Shown here: positions 42,989 to 53,645 of the stretch, in pieces | Layout: each line of letters starts with the position of its first letter | How positions within the stretch are numbered: the stretch's first letter is position 1 | Position numbers and translations under genes: made by a program | The notes under the pieces: model-generated | Seen by the model: the letters and a program-made list of their open reading frames with translations, nothing else | Told to the model about the DNA's origin: nothing | The model's database searches: none | Origin: Pseudo-nitzschia pungens | Taxonomy: Eukaryota > Bacillariophyta > Bacillariophyceae > Bacillariales > Bacillariaceae | DNA: 64,000 nucleotides | NCBI GenBank assembly: GCA_037355855.1 | Contig: CM074762.1 | Span: 372,001-436,000 of the forward strand | Direction: 5' to 3'

Positions 42989-44572
42989 TTAGTCACTCTT
43001 TCCCTTTTTGCTCTTTTTCGATTTCTTGTCGGATTTGCCGCCCGACGACTTGCTTCCCGTCTTGCTCTTGTCGCTGTTGGAAGACGACGACGACGACGAC
43101 GACGATGGCTCCAGTATTTGGTCCTTAACGTAGTTGACGGCGAACTGTGCCAGCAGCAGGACCACCAGCATCGGCAAAAAGACGCACGCCTTGTCGAAGT
43201 AAATGTTCCCGTCCTCCACACCGAGGTTGTCGATCATCAGGTCGTAAAAGGAGACCACAAAGGACGGGAGCTTGCCGCCACCCAGCAGCGCAAAGGCCGG
43301 CAGGGCCATCCGGCGCGACCTGGAGACGGGTTGCTCGAAGACGTACTTGCGGGCCACGTAGACCGTTTCGCCCTCGGCAATGGGCAGCATGGCGTGCAGG
43401 GTGCTCGCGTCGAGCTGGTCCTTGTCGTCCATGTTGTGGTGGACGATCGCCAGTCCCTTTTGCGGCAGCACCTTGATGGGTTTCTTGCTGCTTCCCGGGT
43501 ACACGACGGCCCCGCTGTCGGCGTTTCCCTCGTCCGTCAGAAAGACAATGATGGTGGCAATGGGGGTCGACGATTGGCCCTGCTCGTCGTAGTGGGGTTT
43601 CCAGTGGGCTCCCGGCCCGAGCTTGTCCACGATGAAATCGGAAAAGTGCGTCGCGGGGAATCCCGTGACCTGTTCGATGCGCTCCTCGATGGCCTTCTGG
43701 GCCGGGGAGGCGAGAGCGCCCTGCCAGAGCATGACGCTCTCCACGCCCGGGTAGTTCTCGGGCTGCGTGTTGTGCTGGAGTCCGTCGGTGACGCCCTCGA
43801 CCAGGGGTTGCACCTTGGTCCCGGCCGAGTCCACCAGGGCGTCGGCCTCGGTGCTCGTCAGGAGGTTGTGGATCAGGTAGAGCGTCGGGCGGAGCGGTTC
43901 GACGTCCTCGAAGAAGGGACGGTCGCCCCCCGCGTACAGGCGGATGCGATCCGGCATTCCGTTGTTGACAATGTCCTTTTGTTCCATGTGGGGCTCGACC
44001 GTGGCGGTGGTCAGCACGTTGGCCGAGTTGAGGGAAATCATGACGACGGGAATGTCGATCTCCTCCGCGTCCCTTTCCTCTCCGTCCAGGACACCCAGGC
44101 GGTGGATGTCGTCGGGTCGTTTCTCGTCGATGTTCACCACCAGGAGTGCCGCGGCCCCCGAGAGCTTGGCGATCCTGGCCATTTCGACGCCCGACAATCC
44201 ACCGTTGTTGGTCATGACCACGATGTTTCCGTGGACCTCGTCGGCGTTGCGGAGGGCCGTGATCTGCTTGGCGCCCCCTTCGTCCCGCATCGCCCCGTTG
44301 ACCGGGGAGGCCAGGACGGGCATGCACTCGACTTCCAGCAGGGCCGCCTGGCTCGTCTGCGGTCCAAAGGTCGCCACCGAAGCGTCCAGGGCCGAGATGA
44401 TGGCCGAGTGGCCCCACTCGAAGACGGCGGCCTCCTCCTCGGTGCGTCGGGGAAAGACGGAATAGTCGAGGGAGCGGAGATCTTTGGATCGTGTCTTTCT
44501 GGCGGCCTCGGCAGCCATGAACCACGAGGACAGCGAGAGCGAAAGCGACAGCAACAAGGCGGTGAATCTCAT
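42989..44572 (-). CDS. ER membrane prolyl 4-hydroxylase-like 2-oxoglutarate dioxygenase with PA domain
   Basis: 527 residues on the minus strand, no introns. The ATG at 44572 starts a clear signal peptide (MRFTALLLSLSLSLSSWFMA); an in-frame leader upstream lacks one. Residues about 90-230 look like a protease-associated (PA) domain (GAMRDEGGAKQITAL, NIVVMTNNGGLSGVEMARI, IPVVMISL). The dioxygenase domain follows with iron ligands HYDEQ (His and Asp, about residue 327) and the distal His in STLHAMLPI (about 393). The family's 2-oxoglutarate-binding Lys, expected in G-x-K-W, is replaced: here the text is GETVYVARK. A C-terminal membrane segment (about residues 475-497) is followed by Ser10 and a Lys/Ser tail. 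It would hydroxylate prolines of secreted proteins, for example cell-wall glycoproteins; the substrate is inferred. Confidence 0.88.
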   Translation of the reverse strand: MRFTALLLSLSLSLSSWFMAAEAARKTRSKDLRSLDYSVFPRRTEEEAAVFEWGHSAIISALDASVATFGPQTSQAALLEVECMPVLASPVNGAMRDEGGAKQITALRNADEVHGNIVVMTNNGGLSGVEMARIAKLSGAAALLVVNIDEKRPDDIHRLGVLDGEERDAEEIDIPVVMISLNSANVLTTATVEPHMEQKDIVNNGMPDRIRLYAGGDRPFFEDVEPLRPTLYLIHNLLTSTEADALVDSAGTKVQPLVEGVTDGLQHNTQPENYPGVESVMLWQGALASPAQKAIEERIEQVTGFPATHFSDFIVDKLGPGAHWKPHYDEQGQSSTPIATIIVFLTDEGNADSGAVVYPGSSKKPIKVLPQKGLAIVHHNMDDKDQLDASTLHAMLPIAEGETVYVARKYVFEQPVSRSRRMALPAFALLGGGKLPSFVVSFYDLMIDNLGVEDGNIYFDKACVFLPMLVVLLLAQFAVNYVKDQILEPSSSSSSSSSNSDKSKTGSKSSGGKSDKKSKKSKKGKSD

Positions 44573-45408
44573 GGTTGCTGGATGGTGGTTTCTTCTCGAT
44601 GGATTGAATCGATTCCTTCCGTTTCGATCGGTATATCGCTTCGGATTGTTGTTGCGTTGCACTCGAAAGTCTGGACTTCTTCGTGGATCAAGGTTTCACT
44701 CCTGGCGCTCGGACTCGGTCTCGGTCTCGGACTATCCTTCCAAGAATGATGGAGGGTATTGTATCCCGAATGTTACAGCGAGTATGTAGTTGAAGGATGG
44801 ATCACGACCCGAGGGACGAGAGACGGGAGACAACCAAAAATTCAGAATGAACCGTTCTCGAGTGATCGTTTTCTTCCGACATGAAAATCTGTGGGGTGAG
44901 TAAGGAGTTCGTAAGGATTATGTACGAGTAGGAATTCTTGTACGTAAGTGCACAAGAAGAGTTGTACGGTCCATGCTTTTTGTGCGCCACGCGGCAGCTC
45001 AGTGTGTCCCGGAATCTCATGACTGAAATTTTTGTGAAACAGTGACCCGTACCGTATTCATACCTTTGTCTATTTAGGAAGGGAAGGAAGGGTAGGAAGA
45101 AGATTTATGATAGGAATCATAAAGATTTTCAAGTATCATGATATGTATGATAGATATCATCATAATACATAAGCCGAGCTCCACAGCGTCCTTGGTCAGA
45201 TCATACCAAAGGGTCACGCATGACTTACCGTAAGTCTTACCGTAATGGTTGAAAATCTCCACCGAGCTCCGAAAGGCTTTGAAATCGCTTCTCGCTTTTC
45301 TGTGCTTTCACATTCATGCCTTGGTGCCGCTCTCGGCTCCCATCTATCGGTAAACCTTAGCAGTAACTTACTCGTAACTTACTCCAACCCAATGGAAGCC
45401 AAACAATA
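44573..45408. other. Divergent promoter region of prolyl hydroxylase and acid phosphatase genes
   Basis: About 840 nt between two outward-facing ATGs. It holds (CGGTCT)n-like TCGGTCTCGGTCTCGG at about 44714 and degenerate TTACCGTAAGTCTTACCG at about 45226, but no TACCGGTA. No gene seen. Confidence 0.5.
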
Positions 45409-47386
45409 ATGACGAAGAAATCGACAACCATGGAACGAATCGGATTGCGAATACTTCTCCGGCTCATGCTAACGATGACCGTGACGCAAATCGCGGTCTC
45501 GTCGTCTTCCTTTTACACCAAATACGAGCACTATCCTCCCTATTGTTCCATTCCCGAGGAAATGGACACCCGCGGGATTCCTCCCCTTCGCGATTACATT
45601 GGCACTTCCAAGAGCAGCAGCAGCAGCAGCAACAACAACAACAACAACAACAACAATAATAATGATTCAATAACTTCCACGAGCAAACTCCTCATTGGAG
45701 AAACGAGACTCGTGCACGTCACAGCCGTCATCCGACACGGAGCCCGCACGCCATGGTCCAGCGAAATGCAGTGCTGGGAGGGCTATTGGGATTCTCCCGA
45801 GACGGGCAAATGGGACTGCGACCTGACAACCTTTATGGCTACGCCCTTTCGGGGCGGAACACCATCGAGCGGTGATGGTGATGGTGATTCTAATGCCTAA
45901 TGCCGATGTCGATGCTAATGCCAATGCCGGATCGCTGCTCTTTGAAAAGAAATACGACGGCCTCGAAGACCCGGTGGACGGCCTCGCCAATGTCCTCAAC
46001 GGAACCTGCGAGATGGGACAGCTCCTCCGCCAGGGATACGATCAGCAAATAGCGAACGGAAAGATTTTGCGGGAGGCCTATGCGTATCGAGCGGGAGAGT
46101 ACGACCACGACGAGCGCATGCGGCTGCTGGACCTGAGCGAAGTCGACGACGAGGAGCTTCTTCCGTGGCACCCCAAGAACCTCTACTTTCGCGCCGACGA
46201 TTACCAGCGGACGGTCATGTCGGGGCAGATCCTGCTCAAGGGACTCTTCGGAACGGAGATGGCGGCGGTCCGATCCAAGACCAAGACCAGCATCGTTCTT
46301 CCCCTCCACATTGCCGACGAAGAGAAGGACGTTGTCGATGCCAACGAAAATGTGTGCCCGAAACTCCGCTCCCTCAAGGAAGAGGCCCTCGCATCGGACG
46401 ACTACCGCCAATTCTTCGACTCGGACAACTCCAAGCAGATACGGGAATACATGGAACAGCGCGCCAAAATGGGGGACGGGTCCTCGGTGCTGGATTGCTT
46501 CATGTGCACCCTCTGCACCGATCGTTCCCTGCCCTCGGTCGTCGACGACTACGACGGAACCACCGACAATTGGTTTTCCAGGCTGACCGAATACGAGATC
46601 CAGAAGTACACCAGGGTCATGAAGCACAACGAGGCGGCCTACGCCAAGCTGGGAATCGGACCGCTGTGGTACGAGATCATGAAGCACATCAACAAGGTGG
46701 TTTCGGCCGATCCCGAGCGAGGCGATGTTGATGCCGATGCCCCCAAGCTGGCACTCTTTGCCGGCCACGACACGACGCTGATGCCCCTGCTGGCCTCGCT
46801 GGGACCCGATCTCTGGAAGGACACCGAGTGGGCCTCGTACGCGTCCATGATGCTGATCGAGATCCACGAGCTCATCGACGGGAGGTCCGATCCCACCGTC
46901 TACAAGAGCCGGTTCGCCTTTCGGCTCCTCTACAACGGCAACGTCCTGACGCCCCTCGTGGAGGGCTGCCACGCCGACTGCGAGCTCTGCGACGTGATCC
47001 ATCTCAAGGCCATCGTGGATCCGATCGCCACGCGCGATGCGGACTGCTCGGCAACCCCCGGCGGCGACCCGGGAACGGAAGATGCAAATGCGAATGCGGA
47101 CGCGAATGCGGACGCGAATGCGAATGCGGGGGACGGCGCAAACTTCCGGCCCGCGATCGGGGCCGTCGCGACGACCGCGACGCCATCGGCATTCTCCGTG
47201 GCGCTCATCGTCCTGAGCGGACTCGGGGGGAGTCTCGCGACCCTCGCGGTGATGCGGAAGCGGTTCGCGCTCGAAATGAGCCACCGGAGGGTCGACTTTG
47301 GAGGGGCCTGGGACATTGACGACGGCGGAGGGTGCGGCCTGGAACTCACCGAGGGAGAGAGTTTTCGGGACGAGCCGGGGAATTAG
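45409..47386 (+). CDS. Secreted or membrane-bound histidine acid phosphatase
   Basis: A histidine-type phosphatase (acid phosphatase/phytase branch) that removes phosphate from esters through a phosphohistidine. The catalytic motif is RHGARTPW (about residue 109) and the proton donor is in FAGHDTTLMPLL (about residue 453). The N-terminus has a signal sequence (MERIGLRILLRLML...), then a Ser6-Asn11 tract. Near the C-terminus are an Asn/Ala repeat (NANADANADANAN) and one membrane segment (residues about 600-620). Two overlapping frames must be joined by a +1 shift at 45885-45905: the first ends GCC TAA at 45900 and the second continues AAT GCC GAT through the same Asn-Ala-Asp repeat. Joined length is 658 residues, normal for the family plus tails. 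Divergent from the prolyl hydroxylase gene. Confidence 0.88.
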
Positions 47387-47390
47387 AGAG

Positions 47391-47520
47391 ATCGAATCGA
47401 ATCGAATCGAATCGAATCGGATCGCATCGCATCGCATCGCATCGGATCCAATCGGATCCAATCGGATCCAATCGGATCCAATCGGATCCAATCGGATCCA
47501 ATCGGATCCAATCGGATCCA
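47391..47520. repeat. Pentamer and decamer minisatellite directly after the acid phosphatase stop
   Basis: (ATCGA)n at 47391-47418, (ATCGC)n at about 47421-47440, then eight exact copies of ATCGGATCCA at 47441-47520. All derive from an ATCGN core and begin within a few bases of the stop codon at 47384-47386, so they lie in the 3' UTR. Confidence 0.95.
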
Positions 47521-49260
47521 ATCGGCCGCAACCGCAATCGGGTGATTCCGGTGTACACACTGCGCATTTGTGGCAATCCAATGCGTTACGCAATTATGCG
47601 CTTCGCGGAGCAGAACAGAACAGAATAGAACAGAACAGCGCAGAACGCCCCTCGAGGCAATAGTTTTGAAACCGTTAGAGCAATTAGTTTGATGAACAAA
47701 ACAGTTTTCTCACTTTGAAAGAAATGCGTCCTCCATCCCATCCCGTTGCATTGCATTGCATTGCATCCACGGATCCCGCCGTCCATTCTTTTCCATCGAG
47801 AGTGTCCCACCACAGTGCTAAAGCACTTTGCTGTACGTGGCATTTGCGCGAACCTACTCGTCTCTGAACGTTCGTTGGGATTCAATAACCATGCACCACG
47901 CGGAATAGTGCAACACACCGCAATATCCTCTCGCGGTCGTTTCTCTGGTCCGATGCCGTCGTCGTTGCCTCCCATAGATGGAAAGGTAGCAACGTCTTCG
48001 GATTTCGGTTGGCATCCGGAACCGGACAGGCTTGCGGAACATTTTTTTTTTTGTTCTGTCCGGTTCTGTCCCGTCCCGAACACAAAGCGCAATGGAAACG
48101 ATTGGGACATTACTATTGTTCTTGTTTCATCGGACGGCCGCTCCTTTTGGATCGTTTGGCACGCGTCATTGACGTGCCATCGGTCCCCAGCGCAAAAGAC
48201 ATTGAAAGTCCGTCATACAGTGCGATTCCATTTAGCGGTAAAGAATGAGTAGGAATGTTCACTGCTTGACAACCATCATTCTTTCGAATACGTTATATTT
48301 TTAGTTGCTGCTGGCATTGCACGCCATAATTCGACACTGAACAATTTGTGGATTCGTAGTGATTGGCAGCGAATATCGCTATTCCTAAATCACACAACAA
48401 CTTCACAGGGTCAATCGATTTGGTCTCTCGAAGGTATCATTTCTGATGTAACGATTTTTCCAATTACTATTCGTTTCACAAAGTCGGCATGACTCCTTTA
48501 CGATTTACCAGCATCGGAAAGAACAATGCTGAAATAGGATTTCTGTGCCCTGGAAGGGATTGATGCCATCCTCTATCCTTTACGTTTTCAAAATCGTTCT
48601 TACAGCTGAAACCTGGTAGATCGAAACCGAACAAATACGAACGTTGGCCAAAACCCACTTACGATTGATCGTGACGTGCGTTGCAATGATCCCGATGATG
48701 TTGGTAACGACGATACGGAGAGATGGCTGAAGAAATAGTTGCGATCAGGAAAGTAGTTTCGTTCCCCGATTCGAATGCTAGGATTGCATGGCGATGAACG
48801 AAGTGCTGAAGTCTAGCTTGGGTTCCAAACCATCTTATTGGCATTACCACCACCAGGAATAACGATTTACATCTCCTCTTCTTCATCTCCATCTCCATCT
48901 TCGTCTTCATCTTCATCATCAGAAGGTTCATCTCCACAACCATCATCATTTGCGCTTTCCCGCACGCGCATTGTTGCTTGCGGGTATCAGTGGGCCACAC
49001 TCCTGGATTGATTGAAAGCAATGCTTGTGCCTTAGTTTTTGGCAGAATGAATCGGTTCATTTCTCAGTTTTGTCAGTCTTGTCAAGTTGGCCTTTCCTGC
49101 TTTCGAGGCAGTTGTGCTCTCGGCCCGACTGACCTCTGGGAGATTTTTCCGGTGGAGCGGACGTACTGAGACTCCCAACGGCACAAAAGGGAGGGGCAAT
49201 GAGTTCGGAGTGTCGTCACGTTGCCACTCGGGGAGCCAGGCAATTTCCAAGAGTGCACTA
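47521..49260. other. Gene-poor region with decayed duplicate of a minus-strand coding segment
   Basis: No intact gene recognised. At 48465-48570 there is a segment about 75% identical to 50943-51040. On the minus strand both read SDA....(S/V)R.ADF.KR, but the copy here has an in-frame TAA. A minus-strand open frame at 48659-49060 (133 codons, Met/Lys-rich in the middle) may belong to the same decayed gene. (GAACA)n lies at about 47609-47640 and (GCATT)n at about 47745-47765. Confidence 0.45.
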
Positions 49261-49261
49261 G

Positions 49262-49860
49262 ATGTTTGAGCGCTTAGCCGCTACCGGTTCCTTTGGAAAG
49301 CCCATCTCGCGAAGACCCACTAATCGAAATAGTGACCGAGCGCGAAAACGAAGACCATTCGGATTCGGATTTGAATTGCGACTCAGAAGATTCGGACTCG
49401 TGCGGCTGAATAACCGGCAGCTGGTGATGGCTGACGCCGCTTCTCCCCGGGAGCCCCTTCAAAGAGAACCCGGCTGCAACGACGAATCGCAATCCCTCTG
49501 CCACTGCGACGGCCGCAATCTGAAGGCGCGAGCACCAGGGCGGACCGAGACAGAGATGCACCAACGCGTCGATCGTGGTGCACCAATTCCGATTCCGATG
49601 CGGATCCTTCCACCCGCGCGGGAAGCAATGAGGAGGAAGTTGCGACGTGTCCGCGAGCCCTCCGTCCTCTTCGTTTCGTAGTTGCGCCAGTGCATTGCGA
49701 CAGGTCGACCACTACGACGAGGAATCCTTCGAAAAAGGGAGGATTCCTCCGACAGTGACAGTAAATTTTGCGACGCAGAATCGAACGACGACATGGAGGA
49801 TTGTCGTGATTTGTCATCGGCTGAATCCGATCTGGAGTCCACAGCGTGAGCGAGGGAGGG
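49262..49860 (+). pseudogene. Fragments of an acidic, serine-rich coding sequence in several frames
   Basis: Protein-like stretches appear in succession but not in one frame: ERENEDHSDSDLNCDSEDSD (about 49345-49410), TNSDSDADPSTRAGSNEEEV (about 49580-49640), CASALRQVDHYDEESFEKG (about 49683-49740) and EDSSDSDSKFCDAESNDDME (about 49742-49800), the last ending at a GTGAGC that could be a splice donor. This looks like a decayed gene, or a multi-exon gene I cannot assemble. The neighbouring tandem repeat supports decay. Confidence 0.35.
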
Positions 49861-49900
49861 GAAACAGGCTTTTGCAAAATGTCCGAGAACCCTCCGGGTC

Positions 49901-50300
49901 GACCACAGCGGCGAAGCTTTCCGTACATATTTGAACGACCTGGGACTCAGTGGATATCAGAGCGGGCGTCCTTTCTGTGGGACTAGAGTGACCTTTAGGG
50001 AGTACTGGTTTCACTGGATTTCGAAGCGCCCTCCACCCTGCAGGCGTCCTTTCGGTGGTACTGGAGGGACCACAGCGGCTAAGCTTTCCGTAGATGATAC
50101 ACAAGGTGGAATGAACTTGGAGAGAACTGGGACTCAATGGATGTCAGAGCGGGCGTCCTTACTGAGGGACTAGGGTGACCTTTGGGGAATACTGTTTTCA
50201 CTGCATGTCGAAGCGCCCTCCACGCGTCCCTTTCGGTGGTACTGGGTGAACACTGGGGAGTGATAGACTCACGGGAAATCGGAGCGCCCTCCAGGCGTCC
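49901..50300. repeat. Imperfect tandem repeat, period about 167-187 nt
   Basis: GACCACAGCGGC(G/T)AAGCTTTCCGTA at 49901 recurs at 50068. TCAGAGCGGGCGTCCTT at about 49957 recurs at about 50144. TCGAAGCGCCCTCCA at about 50022 recurs at about 50207, with a third partial CGGAGCGCCCTCCAGGCGTCC at about 50280. The second unit carries an insertion of about 20 nt. Confidence 0.8.
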
Positions 50301-50514
50301 ATTGGCTAGGAGTGCGATGAACGCTGGGGAATACTAGTAGGCTCGTCCGGGCCGGGCATACTGGTGCAAGTGCCACCGTTTAATACAGCTCAGTTGGATG
50401 TTGTTGTATTTAGCACATACTGATCTGCAACTCTCTGCGCATCCTCTATTCTCGATGTCTTTCGCCACCGTCAGATCTATTTCTGGGTACAGACCTTATA
50501 CTACGACGGCTTAA

Positions 50515-51040
50515 TCACTTGCGTTTCCGGGGAAGGGAAATCGGAGATTCAAGACAATGCTGCTTCGTGGATAGAAAACAAATCGGATCTGTCACGGCGG
50601 AGATACACGAACGCATGGACGACATGGATCCACTCGGAACGAAACGCAAAAATGGATGTCTCTCCGTGGTCTTCTTGCAACAGCTCACCACTGCCTGGTC
50701 CACTGTTTCGTTATCGATTTCACCGACTTTAGCTCCGTCTGTAGCGAAAGCACGAACAAATCTGGTGGCTACAAGTTTCGCTTGAACGCTTTTGTGATTC
50801 CTCTGTCTGTGGTGGTTGTTTGTGAAAGTCGCTACTGTACTCCAAATCAATTACAGCAAAGAACCAACCGTTTTGTTTCGTCCCACTCGCATTCTCACTC
50901 TACCATTGCAGTCAAAGATGTGGTTTCTAATTTCATGATGATTTAGCATTCGTTTCAAAAAGTCGGCGCGACGCACTTCTGGTTCACAGGCATCGGAACG
51001 AATCATGCTCATGAGATCCATGTGCTCTGGCAATGATTGA
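50515..51040 (-). pseudogene. Less decayed copy of the duplicated minus-strand coding segment
   Basis: The minus strand reads SLPEHMDLMSMIRSDACEPE followed by VRRADFLKRMLNHHEI (about 51033-50940), then after a gap without clear splice sites a second open frame (50850-50515) with VRAFATDGAKVGEIDNETV and a Lys/Arg end. The first part matches the copy at 48465-48570. I do not recognise the family. It may be an exon pair of a real gene or a remnant. Confidence 0.35.
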
Positions 51041-51392
51041 CTTTAACTTGAATAGATTGCGTGATTAATTCAAATCCTTCTCACCTCTGGAACACGGCTA
51101 GCACAAAATTGTACACACACTCGAAACTCGAATCTCGTATACGTATACGTATACGTTGCAACAGTGATGTTGATGACGACGAAGACGACGACGATGACGA
51201 AAGGAGGAGTGCTCGGTCACGTTGTGACTCGGTCGGGAGTTTTTTGGGATTATCATTTTCTTTCCTTCCTACACGGCGTTGCGGCAGTCCAGATGCGAGT
51301 GTGCGGCTTCCAAACCATCGTTTTGCCTTGTGCTGGTTGCTTCGCATTGAGTAGCATTCCGTTGCGTTTGCTGGAACGATACGTAATATTTT

Positions 51393-51745
51393 TTATCGGG
51401 GGGGAATAATGTTCCACACTTTCGGATCTTGATTCGATCGGACAGGATTGGATTCCGTTTCATTTGTTTCCGCCTCACAGATTCGTTCGTGTGCTTCCTT
51501 CCTTCGCACCGGCAAATCCAACAGCGCCCGTGGGTTTGTTGTTTGCGGGCGGCCCGCAACAAGCGCTCCAGCCCCGCCCGCGATTGGGACCCCTTCCCGC
51601 ACGGTTTGTTCCGACTCGCGGCGCAGCGTTCGCGTTCGGACTCCCGACGAAGCGGCGAGAAGAAACATAGTTTCCGCTGCCACCGCGGAAGCAACCCCCC
51701 CGCGCGGCTCGGAGCACACGTTGGAGGCGCTCAATCAAATATAGT
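51393..51745 (-). pseudogene. Truncated paralogue of the 52.6-53.6 kb minus-strand sequence
   Basis: The plus strand here shares TTTCCGCTGCCACCGCGG(A/G)AG, CGGCTCGG(A/G)(G/A)CAC and TCCAACAGCGCCCG with 52610-52840 in the same order. In the matching minus-strand frame both contain EP.(R)G..(S)AVAA and RALLDL. Only the C-terminal part of the longer sequence is represented, so this is a partial duplicate. Confidence 0.5.
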
Positions 51746-51762
51746 TTTGCCAGCATTTCGCC

Positions 51763-52085
51763 GATTAAAGGATTGACTGTTTTTCTTGGGCGGTTCCAAT
51801 TGCAACGTGCGGTATTGTACGCTGGGGAGGTCATTGAGGTGACGATAAAAGGATCGGCTTTTTTCTTGGGCGGTTCCAATTGCAACGTGCGGCATTCTAG
51901 GTTGGGGAGGCCATTGAGGAGACAATAAAAGGATCGGCTTTTTTCTTGGGCGGTTCCAATTGCAACGTGCGGTATTGTACGTTGGGAAGGTCATTGAGGT
52001 GACGATAAAAGGATTGACTGTTTTTCTTGGGCGGTTCCAATTGCAACGTGCGGCATTGTATGTTGGGGAGGTCATTGAGGCGACG
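51763..52085. repeat. Four tandem copies of an 80-81 bp unit
   Basis: The core CTTGGGCGGTTCCAATTGCAACGTGCGG starts at 51785, 51865, 51945 and 52026. The rest of each unit (GTTGGGGAGGTCATTGAGGTGACGATAAAAGGAT plus a T5-T6 tract) is also conserved. Internal differences alternate (GGATCGGCTTT versus GGATTGACTGT). The period is not a multiple of three, so it is not a protein repeat. Confidence 0.95.
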
Positions 52086-52560
52086 CGCAGCGTCGGAAAT
52101 TAGGTGGTAAGCGGCAATGGGACCGACCGCACGCATCGTTCGTGTTTCCGGGCGTGCTGCTATTGGTATTATGTTCGAAACAATGCGGTCTCTTCCGATG
52201 GTGCAGTGCGGCTTTCTTGTTTCGACAAATTGCGTTGGTTCCTGTTCGTGCGACTCACGGGTTTGGACGAAAGCTCGCCTCGATCCAACCACGCCCATTC
52301 GTTCCAAAAAAGCCCGTGAAGCTTTTTCCCATCGCACGAGCGAAAGCACCTCCGGGATCACAGAAATGTTGCTATGTCCCGTTCGTCTCTTGTTTGGTCA
52401 AGCGTTATTTTTTGTGTGTGGATTGTTTCGCATTGAGTCGCATTGCGTCGCGTTGCCTTGCGTTGTATGACATATATGCCTCGGGGGCACCAACGGTTCC
52501 AAATTTCCGCTGGAAGATGGGATGGGATAGGATGGCACGAACTTTGCGTTCCTTCGGTCC

Positions 52561-53645
52561 TCACAGTTCCATGCGCTTCAGCCCCACCTGCAAGTCCAAC
52601 AGCGCCCGCTGGGCTTGCTTCTTGGCTCGCATCCGCTCCGGTCCAATCCTTTTCCGCGGTCCCAACCCGGTTTCATCCGAGGAGGCGTCATGTCGTGTTC
52701 CTTTTGCGAGCGCTCGGTAGCGCAGCCGTCGCCTCAAGAGTCCTTGGGACGCACCGACGAGCCCGTTTCCCGCTGCCACCGCGGGAGTGCCCCGGCCCGG
52801 CTCGGGGAACACGATGATTTGTGTTTTTGGGAGGCGCTCCCGCTTTTGCCGTTGTTGCCGTTGTTGGCGTCGGCGGAGCATGGCCACCCGAAATCTCCGC
52901 TCGTTGGCGCTCCGACGCTGGACCCGGATCGCTCTGCGCTTTTGCCTCTGCGGATTCGGATTCGGATTCGAATTCGCAAGTGTGTGTATGTGTGTATTTG
53001 CATTTGTTTTTGTTGTTCCGTGCGGTTGCGCCCGTGATTGCGGTTCGAGATGCCGGTTTTGCTCCGCGGCTTCCACCAGTTCCCGGAACTCGGTCCGCCT
53101 CCGGGATCCCCAATCGGCGTCGTCTCCGTTCCAGTCGGCGAGCAGTCCGGAAGACGGCGCCGCCGCCGGCGGAGCAAGGGTTTTTTCTGCCCCGCCGATC
53201 GCGGGGGTGCCATCGTCGTCGTCGATGTTGCCGTTCCTAGTGTATCCGTTGTCGTCATTTGCAGGAGTCCGTTGGAATAGAGTCCCCCGTTCGGGACGGT
53301 GTCGACGTGATCACAATCACAATCACAATCATAATCATCATAATCATCATCAATGCAGATTTCGGAAACGTAGTTTTCGTGAAACTTGGTCACGTCGCGG
53401 GTCAACGATATCTTCAGCGAGGATTCCGCCAGTTCCGACAAGTGAGAATCGGGATCGTTGCGCCCTTGACTCCGACTCTCGTTGTTCGTCCCGTGATGGC
53501 GGCGGGAGCGACGAGAACGAAACGAGGCAATCCCGGAAGAAGAAGATGATGATGCTGCTGATGCTGATGCTGATGAGGACAACAACAAAAACGACGGCGG
53601 CGGCGGCGGCGACGTTCGAAGCATCGAAGAGAGAGTGATGGTCAT
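52561..53645 (-). CDS. Uncertain gene, low-complexity protein of unknown function
   Basis: Two minus-strand frames look coding. The upstream one (from ATG 53645) reads MTITLSSMLRTSPPPPP, a Ser/Ala signal-like run, LAESSLKISLTRDVTKFHEN and an Asp/Tyr/Cys run. The downstream one reads ADWNGDDADWGSRRRTEFRE and LVEAAEQNRHLEPQ, then NERRFRVAMLRRRQQRQQRQ, ending in RALLDLQVGLKRMEL at 52561. They need an intron or a -1/+2 change near 53200-53300. The truncated paralogue at 51393-51745 keeps the second frame, which supports it being coding. I recognise no domain. Confidence 0.35.

Noticed and set aside
42965..44749. A 594-codon plus-strand open frame over the prolyl hydroxylase gene
   Set aside because: It is antisense to a gene with clear domains and signal peptide. 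The composition (Asp/His/Val/Arg-rich) is what the complement of GC-rich coding sequence gives.
45890..47593. A 567-codon minus-strand open frame over the acid phosphatase gene
   Set aside because: Complement of the phosphatase; it includes translated minisatellite at its start and has no domain motifs.
51763..52085. Regular 80-bp array considered as a CRISPR-like array
   Set aside because: Whole units including the supposed spacers are conserved, there is no cas gene, and the window is eukaryotic.
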